Source: an uncultured Opitutia bacterium (GTDB lineage Bacteria > Verrucomicrobiota > Verrucomicrobiia > Opitutales > Opitutaceae). Taken from it: a stretch of DNA of 64,000 nucleotides. Where the stretch lies: the NCBI GenBank assembly GCA_903827245.1, contig CAIKHO010000056.1, positions 1 to 64,000 of the forward strand, in the 5' to 3' direction. The position numbers were made by a program, and so were the translations under genes. This document shows, one piece after another, positions 48,119 through 55,706 of the stretch (its first letter is position 1; the number at the start of each line of letters is the position of its first letter). The notes below the pieces were generated by a model, which saw only the letters and a program-made list of their open reading frames with translations, was not told where the DNA came from and searched no databases.

Positions 48119-48426
48119 GTCGGGGTTTTCGCGGTGGGGAAATGGCGGGAAGGCCAAGGGTTCGCATGGCCCGGAGCCACGCATCCGTGGAAAGACGCAG
48201 GTTGGGATAAGAAGAGACATATTCCAAGCGAGGGTTTGCCCGGTGAATCGATCACAAGGCCGTTCGTTGGCTGGAGGCGGCCCACCCACCGCCCGAAAAT
48301 CTCTGTCCGGCCGTTTTGGATTCTTGCGCCAGGACCGTCGATCCGCTTGAATTCATTGCATCCTATCGGTTCCGCGCCCCGTCATTCCCTCCGGTCCGCT
48401 TCGATGCTCAATTCCCCCAGGTCCCC
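48119..48426. other. Divergent intergenic region between PL4 and the Ala/Pro-rich exported protein
   Basis: This 308-bp spacer lies between two divergent start codons and should hold both promoters. I see no clear -35/-10 pair, no repeat of the families seen elsewhere and no gene. Confidence 0.4.
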
Positions 48427-49398
48427 ATGAAATACCTCGTTTGTTTCCTCGCCCTGCTCGCTCCTGCCTTTGGTGCGTCCATGGAGAATTCCGGCATCGA
48501 CACGGTGGTGAACGGCATTCCCACCGGCGCCTCGCAGATCGCGGTCGCGATCGATGTCGTCGCGCCGCCCGCCGCCGCCGAATACGATGACCCGGCGCAA
48601 CAGGCGGCCGTTCAGCAACAGCAGGTGCTCCAGCAATTGCCCCCGCCCCAGCCTGCCGCCGCGGTCGCGGCGGCGGCGGCACCGCAACCCGCCGCAGCAC
48701 CTGCGGCCGCGCCCCAAGCGGGACAGCGGCAAGGCTTGCGCGGCCGTCGAGGCCGGCCAGGTGGCTTTGGCGCGGGGCCGGTCACGGTTTCGCCCTCCTA
48801 TCTCACGGCCGTCCCCACCCATGGCGCCACCTCGCTCACTGTGCACACCAACGTGGCCGCCGGGAGCAATTACCGCGTCCGGGTTGTCGCCATCAAGGGC
48901 GACGGTCCCTTCCCCACCGTCCTCGGCGGCGGCAAGACCGCCGGCATCAAGGCCGAGGCCGACCAGGTCGCCCATGCCTCCGTGCTGGTCACGGCCCCTA
49001 TGCTGAAACTTGCCGCCGACAATCCCTCCGCGGTGGCCGCCGGTTCGCACTACACCCTCGCCGGGACGATCACGGACCCGAGCAGCTTCCTCGGCACGAA
49101 GAGCCGGATGCGCGTGTGGCTCAATGACGGGACCCCGCCCGCGGCCAACTACGACGGTGTCCAGGTTTCCACCGTGAAGGTGACCATGAAGGATGACGAC
49201 GTGACGTTCACCTTCGACCTCACCGCCCCGAAGAAACCGACCACCCTCTACTTCCAACTCGGCGAGGTCAGCCCGGACTTCGCGAGCAAGGATGGTTCGC
49301 AGGCCGCCTTCCTCGTGGTGCCCGACCTCAGTGCCGGCGCCAGCGCGCTCCAGCTCAAGGTCGAGGCCGCCAAGCCCTCCGTGGCGTCAAGGGATTGA
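48427..49398 (+). CDS. Exported protein with Ala/Pro/Gln-rich region and beta domain
   Basis: This 323-residue protein has a short signal peptide (MKYLVCFLALLAPAFGA). Residues about 44-95 are low complexity: Ala, Pro and Gln runs, then an Arg/Gly patch (GLRGRRGRPGGFGAGP). The remainder looks like two immunoglobulin-like beta modules (ATSLTVHTNVAAGSNYRVRVV and FTFDLTAPKKPTTLYFQL). I do not recognise a family. It diverges from the PL4 gene; a small GC hairpin with a T4 end follows at 49445-49464. Confidence 0.65.
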   Translation: MKYLVCFLALLAPAFGASMENSGIDTVVNGIPTGASQIAVAIDVVAPPAAAEYDDPAQQAAVQQQQVLQQLPPPQPAAAVAAAAAPQPAAAPAAAPQAGQRQGLRGRRGRPGGFGAGPVTVSPSYLTAVPTHGATSLTVHTNVAAGSNYRVRVVAIKGDGPFPTVLGGGKTAGIKAEADQVAHASVLVTAPMLKLAADNPSAVAAGSHYTLAGTITDPSSFLGTKSRMRVWLNDGTPPAANYDGVQVSTVKVTMKDDDVTFTFDLTAPKKPTTLYFQLGEVSPDFASKDGSQAAFLVVPDLSAGASALQLKVEAAKPSVASRD

Positions 49399-49444
49399 TG
49401 GACGGGCGCCGCTCGATGGCCCCTCCCCGGTTCGATCTGTAGGC

Positions 49445-49464
49445 CGCCTGCTCGCAGGCGTTTT
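49445..49464 (+). terminator. Weak terminator-like hairpin
   Basis: CGCCTG and CAGGCG form a 6-bp stem with a 4-nt loop and TTTT, 46 nt after the stop of the Ala/Pro-rich protein gene. Confidence 0.5.
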
Positions 49465-49600
49465 GCCTGGGAGCGCGGCGATCGAGCTCGGGGCCAGCGA
49501 GAGGCTTTAAGCCGTCCGCGCCAAAATGCATTTGTACAGCAGGACGGATCCGCAGTTCGGCAGCGAATCTTTTGACCTCGTCACGCGTCACGCCGTCTCA

Positions 49601-51508
49601 ATGCGCCCACCCCGTTCCTTGTCGCTGCGCTTCATTTTCCCCACCTCGCTCCTCGCTCTCCTGTCCGCCTCCAGCGCGCTCGCCCAGCTCTCCGCGCCCT
49701 CCCATCAAGCCGAGGCCGCGGGACTGATCCGGCAGTACTGCGGCGAATGCCATGGTGAACGCGCCACCCGCGGCGGCGTCAATCTCACCGATCACACGAA
49801 CGCCGGCGGCATCGTTCCGGACACCGCCTTCTGGCAGCGGGCGCTCAAGGTGATCGAGGACCGCTCGATGCCCGAAGATCCCGACCGCCACCATTTCACG
49901 GAGGTCGAGCGCCAGCACCTCGTGCTCGGCCTTCGCCAGGCGCTGCACAACCCCGACCCGGCCACGCTCATCCCCGACCCCGGACCGGCACCCCTGCGAC
50001 GGCTCACGCAATACGAATACACCAGCACGATGCGCGATCTTCTGGGTGTGCTGCCGAAATCGGAATACCTTCCGGCCGACGACAGCGGCCGCAGCGCCGA
50101 CCCGGGCGCGGACAACATGGGCCTGTCCCCCTTCATCATGAACCGCTACCTGTCCGCCGCGCAGGAGGCCCTCGACCGGGTCCCGCACGACCGGGTGATT
50201 CTCGCGGAACCCTCCGACCGGCTGGCCCGGCGCGAGGCCGCGCGAAAGATTTTGCAGGTGCTGGTGCCCCGCGCCTTCCGCCGGCCCGTCGCGGCGGCGG
50301 ACCTCGAGCATTCGCTCAAGCTGTTCGACCTGGTCGACGGCGTGGGCCGGACTTACGAGGATTCCGTGAAGGTCACCCTGTCCGGCGTGCTGGCCTCGCC
50401 GCGGTTTCTCCTGCACATAGAGCAACCGAAGACGGGTGACGGGCCGCAGCGCATCGACGATTTCAGCCTGGCGAACCGCCTGTCGTACTTCCTGTGGTCG
50501 TCGATGCCCGACGATGAATTACTCCGGCTGGCCGCCCAGGGCCGGCTGGGCGATGACCGGGTGGTTGCCGGGCAGGTGCGCCGGATGCTGCGGGATCCCA
50601 AGGCCCGGGCTCTCGCGGAAAATTTCGGCCTGCAATGGCTCGGCCTCCGCCGGCTGCGTCCGCCGACTCCCGCAGAACTGCAGCCGGCCAACACGGAAAC
50701 CCGGGCCGTGCGCGAGGCCATGCAGGAGGAAGCCGTGCTGTTTCTCGACTCGGTCCTGCGCGACAACACCAGCCTGCTCACGTTGTTCGACGCCAATTAC
50801 ACCTTCGTGAACGAAACCCTCGCCCGGCACTACGGGATGAAACGCGTCGCGGGTCCGCAGTTGCGCCGCGTCGCCGCCCCGCCGGAGCGGCGCGGCGGTG
50901 TGGTCACACTGGGTGGCGTCCAGGCCATGACCGCCACCGATACCCGCACCAGCCCGGTGCGACGCGGCAAATGGGTGACCGAGGTCCTGCTGGGCGAGCC
51001 GGCCTCGCCGGGATTCTACGAGGTCTGCCGGGTTTCACCGGATAACAACGCACCCCAGGGCGTCGCACTGCGGGCCGCCCTCGACGACAATCGCCGCGAT
51101 GCCAAATGCGCGGTGTGCCATGACCGGTTCGATCCGCCGGGGCTCGTCCTGGAAAACTTCGACGCCCTTGGACGCTGGCGCACGACCACGGCCGGCCAGC
51201 CGATCGACAATTCCGCGAGGTTGCCGGACGGCACAGTGGTCGCGGGCCCGGATGGGCTGAAGCACATCCTGCTCACGACGGAAAAGGACCATGTCATCCG
51301 CAACCTCACGGAACGCATGCTCGCGTTCGCCCTCGGCCGCGAACTGGAGCCAGCCGACCAGCTGGCCGTGGAGCAGATCTGCACTGCGCTGGCCAGGGAC
51401 AACTACCGGGCTTCCACGTTGATCGACGAAATCGCGCACAGCCTGCCGTTCACTCATCGCCGTCCGGAAAAAATCGAACCCGCCGCCGTCGCGGCCGCCG
51501 GAAACTAA
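49601..51508 (+). CDS. Exported DUF1592-type cytochrome c protein
   Basis: This 635-residue exported protein has a signal peptide (LRFIFPTSLLALLSASSALA). Domains in order: a Planctomycete-type cytochrome with heme motif CGECH, DUF1587 (LTQYEYTSTMRDLLG), DUF1595 (RRPVAAADLEHSLKLFD), DUF1592 (NRLSYFLWSSMPDDELL), DUF1588 with a second CxxCH (CAVCHDRFDPPGLVLENFD), and DUF1585 (FALGRELEPADQLAVEQI). In Planctomycetes and Verrucomicrobia these proteins usually sit beside a DUF1552 gene; none is adjacent. The role is unknown, possibly periplasmic redox chemistry on polysaccharides. Confidence 0.87.
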   Translation: MRPPRSLSLRFIFPTSLLALLSASSALAQLSAPSHQAEAAGLIRQYCGECHGERATRGGVNLTDHTNAGGIVPDTAFWQRALKVIEDRSMPEDPDRHHFTEVERQHLVLGLRQALHNPDPATLIPDPGPAPLRRLTQYEYTSTMRDLLGVLPKSEYLPADDSGRSADPGADNMGLSPFIMNRYLSAAQEALDRVPHDRVILAEPSDRLARREAARKILQVLVPRAFRRPVAAADLEHSLKLFDLVDGVGRTYEDSVKVTLSGVLASPRFLLHIEQPKTGDGPQRIDDFSLANRLSYFLWSSMPDDELLRLAAQGRLGDDRVVAGQVRRMLRDPKARALAENFGLQWLGLRRLRPPTPAELQPANTETRAVREAMQEEAVLFLDSVLRDNTSLLTLFDANYTFVNETLARHYGMKRVAGPQLRRVAAPPERRGGVVTLGGVQAMTATDTRTSPVRRGKWVTEVLLGEPASPGFYEVCRVSPDNNAPQGVALRAALDDNRRDAKCAVCHDRFDPPGLVLENFDALGRWRTTTAGQPIDNSARLPDGTVVAGPDGLKHILLTTEKDHVIRNLTERMLAFALGRELEPADQLAVEQICTALARDNYRASTLIDEIAHSLPFTHRRPEKIEPAAVAAAGN

Positions 51509-51532
51509 GTCGCGCTTGCGCACTTCCGGGCT

Positions 51533-51602
51533 GTAGCAGCCGAGGTCACGAGGCTGGGTTGGACCACGCGCCTCAATCCAGCCTCCGCTGCTCGGCTGCT
51601 AC
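51533..51602. repeat. Palindromic repeat family G
   Basis: GTAGCAGCCGAGG at the left and CTCGGCTGCTAC at the right, with inner GGCTGGGTTGGA and TCCAGCC words, make a long imperfect palindrome between the convergent DUF1592 and alpha/beta hydrolase genes. There is no T tract. Confidence 0.78.
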
Positions 51603-51622
51603 GCCAGACTACCGGATGGTGC

Positions 51623-52372
51623 TCACGGATTCCTGATCCGCACGCGGTCCAGTCGCGACCAATCGTTGTGGCCGCCGTCCAGCAGGATGAATTTCGTCCC
51701 TGGAACCGCCGCGGCCAGGGCCTTCGCATGCACCACGGGAATCACCGTGTCGGCCGTGGCGCCGTAGATTTCCACCGGGCCCTGGTAGTGCGAAAGCGCG
51801 TCCACATTATCCCAGTCATCCGACAGGAGCAGGCCCACGACGAGGGCCGGATAGTGATCCCGGGCGACGAGCGAAAGTTTATCGAACGCGACGATCAGCA
51901 CCACTTTGTCCGGCGGGGAAGCGAGGCTCGCGAGGAACGAGGCCGGGCCCGTCCCGAGCGATTCTCCCGCCACGCACACCGGAATCTTGGGAAAAGTCTC
52001 CCGGAGAAAAAGGTAGGCTTCGGCCGCGGCCCGGTTGAAGGCCGCCTTGGAGGGGACGCCCGGCCGGTTGCCGTAGCCCGGGTACTCGAGGACGAACACG
52101 GAATCACCCGGAGAAAAACTCGGAATGGCATACCCGCGGCCGGAAGCCTGGCCGCCGTTGCCGTGCAGCATCAGCCAGACGGTCCTCGGCGCCTCAACCT
52201 GGCGCGAGTAGCCGATGACCGCGCCATCCTTCACCCACGACGTGAGGCCGCCATTCGCCGGTCGGTGCGAGGGAAAGTACAGCAGCGTCCGCTCGATCGA
52301 CGAGCAGCCGGACGCGAGGAAGAGAATGCCCGCGGCCAGCGCAATCCAACCGACAGCTGGCTTCCGTCTCAT
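51623..52372 (-). CDS. Alpha/beta hydrolase lipoprotein
   Basis: This 249-residue lipoprotein (WIALAAGILFLASGC, lipobox ASGC) has the alpha/beta hydrolase core: HGNGG (70-74, oxyanion region), nucleophile Ser138 in GESLG, an acid after GATADTVIP, and catalytic His in GGHND near the C-terminus. It resembles the BEM46/ABHD13-like esterase group. It would act on an ester in the periplasm or outer membrane; the substrate is unknown. The CE15 gene is directly upstream, 33 nt away on the same strand. Confidence 0.85.
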   Translation of the reverse strand: MRRKPAVGWIALAAGILFLASGCSSIERTLLYFPSHRPANGGLTSWVKDGAVIGYSRQVEAPRTVWLMLHGNGGQASGRGYAIPSFSPGDSVFVLEYPGYGNRPGVPSKAAFNRAAAEAYLFLRETFPKIPVCVAGESLGTGPASFLASLASPPDKVVLIVAFDKLSLVARDHYPALVVGLLLSDDWDNVDALSHYQGPVEIYGATADTVIPVVHAKALAAAVPGTKFILLDGGHNDWSRLDRVRIRNP

Positions 52373-52405
52373 GCTTTCACCGCCATGGCGGAAAACCGCA
52401 CCTTC

Positions 52406-53905
52406 CTATTCATGGCCCGGACCCTTCGCTGCCGCCGGACTGAAATACCGGACGGTATAATCGAGGAACGCCGGCCAGTCGGGCACGTCCGTGTGCGCGC
52501 CCACATGCTTGCGAAACGCGAGGTCACCGGAGACCAGCGCGACATCCGGTGCGGGTAGGTCCGTCGCGCCAAGGTCCTTTTTTCCGAGCAGCCGGTAGAC
52601 TGGACCGGCCCCAACCTCGGCGAGGAATTCGCCGCGCGGATCGGACCATGGGTCTTGGGTCGCGCCGGTGACAAACACGGGCCGCGGCGCGACGAGGGCG
52701 ATCAGTTCATGGGCGTCCACCGGCAGGTCGCCCCAATGGCCGCCATATTTCCGGAAGTTGAGCGCCATCCAGTGCGAACCGGCGATGTTGTCGGTCGTCT
52801 CGCCAAAGTTGCGGCGAGAAAGCTTGGCGCCGCCTTCGCCGGAGCAGCTCGCATAAACAATGGCCCAGCGCTGGTCCTGCGCCGCGGCCCATAGCGCGGT
52901 TTTGCCCCAGCGCGAATGTCCCTCCACCCCAAGCCGCTTCGCGTCCACGTCGTGATCCGTCTCGAAATAATCGATGGCGCGGCTCAGACCCCACGTCCAC
53001 GCGGTGAGGGCGCCCCAGTCGTCGGGATGACTTCGCGGCTGTCCCTGGTTCATCAACCCGATGATGCCCTGCGTCAGGCCACCGGCATTGTCCTGCTGCA
53101 CGCTGGCGGTATTGTACACGGCGTAACCCCAGCCGCGGGCGAGGATCTGCTCCTTCGGGCTCGGGCCGGTAGGAGTCCGGGGCGGCGCCGCTGCTGCCCG
53201 GCCGGCCTCCGCGCCAGGCGCTGCGGCACTGGCGGGTGCACCGCCACGACGCGGGGCGCCGCTCGAAAAGGCGGAAATCACCACCATCACCGGCACCGGG
53301 CCGGATGCGTTGGCCGGCAGCGTCAGTGTGAGATTGATGGCGGGCGTCGCCTGCGGATAGGCGGAGTTATCGATGTGTCCCACGATCGTCTTCGTCCGCA
53401 CCGCGCCATTCTCCGTCACCGCGGTGACTTCCCACGTGATCCTGGGCGTGTTCGCCGGGATGCGACCGTAGAATTCGGCGTAAAAATCCTCGAGAATTTC
53501 CGGGCGGCGCTGACTCCACCAAGTCGCGGCATCCTTCACCGGCTGGCCGCTTTTCAAGACCAGGGGATCCGGCAGGGAAAACGGATTCGCGCGGCTCTCC
53601 TCGTAATTGCTCCACGTGCCGGTGGACGAGCGCCGGTACTGGTTGTAGATGTTGCCATTGTCATCCACGCCGACGTCGTCGGTCCAGACCCCAGGTTTGA
53701 GCAACCGGACCTGGGGCGGTCGGGCTGGATCGTCGTCCTCGGGCGGCAGGTTGGTCCGCGGCGCAACCGCGAGCAGGGCGGCCGTCCGATCCGGTTCCCG
53801 GGCGTTGGAAACAGCAACCTCCGCCGCACCGGGCAAGGGAGCCGCGATGGCGGCAAGGATGAACAGGCCGGCGATGCTGCAACCGGGAGAAATCGAGGCG
53901 TTCAT
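52406..53905 (-). CDS. Glucuronoyl esterase-like protein (CE15), exported
   Basis: This 499-residue protein has a signal peptide (SIAGLFILAAIAAPLPGAA). The CE15 hallmark GVEGHSRWGKTALWAA holds the nucleophile Ser331, and the likely His is in VGAHTDVP about 140 residues later. The upstream words PEILEDFYAEFYGRIP and SHWMALNFRKY are also typical. These enzymes cut ester bonds between glucuronic acid of xylan and lignin; some act on other uronate esters, which would fit this pectin region. An Ala/Gly/Pro/Arg insert lies at about 215-250. Confidence 0.88.
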   Translation of the reverse strand: MNASISPGCSIAGLFILAAIAAPLPGAAEVAVSNAREPDRTAALLAVAPRTNLPPEDDDPARPPQVRLLKPGVWTDDVGVDDNGNIYNQYRRSSTGTWSNYEESRANPFSLPDPLVLKSGQPVKDAATWWSQRRPEILEDFYAEFYGRIPANTPRITWEVTAVTENGAVRTKTIVGHIDNSAYPQATPAINLTLTLPANASGPVPVMVVISAFSSGAPRRGGAPASAAAPGAEAGRAAAAPPRTPTGPSPKEQILARGWGYAVYNTASVQQDNAGGLTQGIIGLMNQGQPRSHPDDWGALTAWTWGLSRAIDYFETDHDVDAKRLGVEGHSRWGKTALWAAAQDQRWAIVYASCSGEGGAKLSRRNFGETTDNIAGSHWMALNFRKYGGHWGDLPVDAHELIALVAPRPVFVTGATQDPWSDPRGEFLAEVGAGPVYRLLGKKDLGATDLPAPDVALVSGDLAFRKHVGAHTDVPDWPAFLDYTVRYFSPAAAKGPGHE

Positions 53906-54319
53906 GGGGTGTTTATGGGATGATCCGAATGTAGGCCGTGAGGGCAGGGCTACGAGTCTGAAGCGGGCTGTTTGTCCAGGATCGGACCAAGCCCAGAATC
54001 AGGATTCCGTTAGGCAATTTTCGCGCGGAGGCACCGAGGACGCAGAGATCGATCATCGGTAAGCAACTCTGCGTCCTCCGTGCCTCCGCGCGAAATTCCG
54101 GGTCCGATTCCAGCACCCTGCCTTACTCCGCGGCTTTATGCCTCTGCACGAAACCAGCCAGGCAGGATTGATCCCAAGCCGTACCACGACCGGTTATTCC
54201 GCATCCTTGGCCGCGATTGGTCCGTCATGCCTGCGTCCCCTTCCCCGTCGAGATCCGTTCAGGCGAAGCCCTGGTCTGAAAGGACTCATTTCAGCAAAAA
54301 ATCCCCTCCGTTTCTCCTC
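53906..54319. other. Divergent intergenic region with one long palindrome
   Basis: This 414-bp spacer between the divergent CE15 and PL22 genes holds the family H palindrome (54016-54097). The rest, including the 220 bp before the PL22 start, shows no gene and no promoter I can assign. Confidence 0.45.
54016..54097. repeat. Palindromic repeat family H, copy 1
   Basis: The left arm TTTCGCGCGGAGGCAC...GACGCAGAG and the right arm CTCTGCGTCCTCCGTGCC... are inverted over about 30 bp with one or two mismatches. A diverged relative lies at 63334-63476. It could fold as a long hairpin. Confidence 0.85.
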
Positions 54320-55597
54320 ATGAAAAAACTCCTTCTCCTCCTGCCTTTGCTCACGGGTCTCCTTGTCTCCGTCCGCGGAGCGCAGGACCTGCCACGCGAA
54401 TGGATCGATACCGACACCGGCCACCGCATCGTGCAGCTCTCGACCGGTCTCGGCAGCGGCAGCCTGTATTTCACGCAGTACGCCTTCACCGCCGGGGGCA
54501 CCAAGATGGTGATGACCGCGCCGCAGGGTAACATCGACCTCGTCACGCTCAGCACCGGCGAGATCGAGCATGTCTACAAGGACGGGGGCGCGCGGCTCCT
54601 GCAGACCGGCCGCAAGACCGGGGCGCTCTTCTACTCCAAGGATGGAGCACTCTTTGCCCTCGATCCCGTCACGAAGCAGTCGCGCCAGGTGGCCAAGATT
54701 CCCGAGCACGGCAACATCGCCGCGATCAACTGCGACGAAACCCTCGCCGCCGGCACCATCTCGGCCCCGAGCGGCGCGAGGCAGGCCGCGCCGGCGCCCC
54801 GTCCGGCCCGGACCGACTACACGCCCGGCACCGTGCAGATCGGCGACATTCCCAGCCAGGTCGCCAAGCACGACATGATGGACCGCCGCCTCGCCGAGCG
54901 CGTGCCGACCACGCTGTTCACCGTCAATCTCCAGACCGGCGAGATCAGGGAACTGCTGCACGGCACCGACTGGATCGACCACGAGCAATTCTCGCCGACG
55001 GACCCCACCCTGCTGATGTACGCCCACGAGGGCCGCCAGTGGAAGATCGACCGGGTCTGGCTGATCCGCGCCGACGGCAAGTCCCAGCCGATGCTCGTGC
55101 ACCAGCGCACGATGAAGATGGAGATCGCCGTCCATGAATACTGGAGCAACGACGGCCAGTGGATCTGGTACGACCTGCAGACGCCGCTCTCGGAGGATTT
55201 CTGGCTGGGCGGCTACAACGTCGCGAACGGCCAGCGCCTCTGGTATCACCTGCCGCCCAACCACTGGTCGGTGCATTACAACACTTCGCCCGATGGCACG
55301 TTGTTCTCGGGCGACGGCTCGGACCCGGTGATCCATTACGCGAAGGCCCAGGACGCGAAATGGATGTTCCTCTTCCATCCCGAGCTGATCCCCGACCAGC
55401 CCGACGAGACGCCCGACCAGGCGCATATGATCCAGACGGGAAAGTTCATCCCCGAGCACCTCGTGAACCTCGGTCGGCACGACTATTCGCTCGAGCCCAA
55501 CGGCATGTTCACGCCCGATGGAAAATGGGTCGTCTTCCGCTCCAACTTCCGCGGCCCGATCGAGGTGTATGCCGTCGAGGTCGCCAAGGCGAAGTAA
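54320..55597 (+). CDS. Oligogalacturonate lyase (PL22-like) with signal peptide
   Basis: This 425-residue protein begins KKLLLLLPLLTGLLVSVRGA, a signal peptide. The rest is the seven-bladed propeller of PL22: VQLSTGLGSGSLYF, repeated AFTAGGTKMVM-type blades, WIDHEQFSPTDPTLLMYAHEG, and NHWSVHYNTSPDGTLF with the His residues expected at the metal site. It cleaves unsaturated or saturated digalacturonate from pectin. Known PL22 enzymes are mostly cytoplasmic, so export is notable. A short Ala/Pro/Arg segment (QAAPAPRPARTD) lies near residue 160. Confidence 0.87.
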   Translation: MKKLLLLLPLLTGLLVSVRGAQDLPREWIDTDTGHRIVQLSTGLGSGSLYFTQYAFTAGGTKMVMTAPQGNIDLVTLSTGEIEHVYKDGGARLLQTGRKTGALFYSKDGALFALDPVTKQSRQVAKIPEHGNIAAINCDETLAAGTISAPSGARQAAPAPRPARTDYTPGTVQIGDIPSQVAKHDMMDRRLAERVPTTLFTVNLQTGEIRELLHGTDWIDHEQFSPTDPTLLMYAHEGRQWKIDRVWLIRADGKSQPMLVHQRTMKMEIAVHEYWSNDGQWIWYDLQTPLSEDFWLGGYNVANGQRLWYHLPPNHWSVHYNTSPDGTLFSGDGSDPVIHYAKAQDAKWMFLFHPELIPDQPDETPDQAHMIQTGKFIPEHLVNLGRHDYSLEPNGMFTPDGKWVVFRSNFRGPIEVYAVEVAKAK

Positions 55598-55706
55598 ACG
55601 CGCCGGCAAAACATGTCGTCTTTGATTCATTCACCGGTTTGATTCCGGCCGACATAGCCCGACCCCCCGCTAGGCTGAACGTTCTTAACCCCTGGATTCC
55701 TCACCC

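Noticed and set aside
46256-48430. 724-codon open frame antisense to the PL4 gene
   Set aside because: Arg/Gly/His-rich shadow with no domain; the opposite strand has a signal peptide, PL4 motifs and a terminator.
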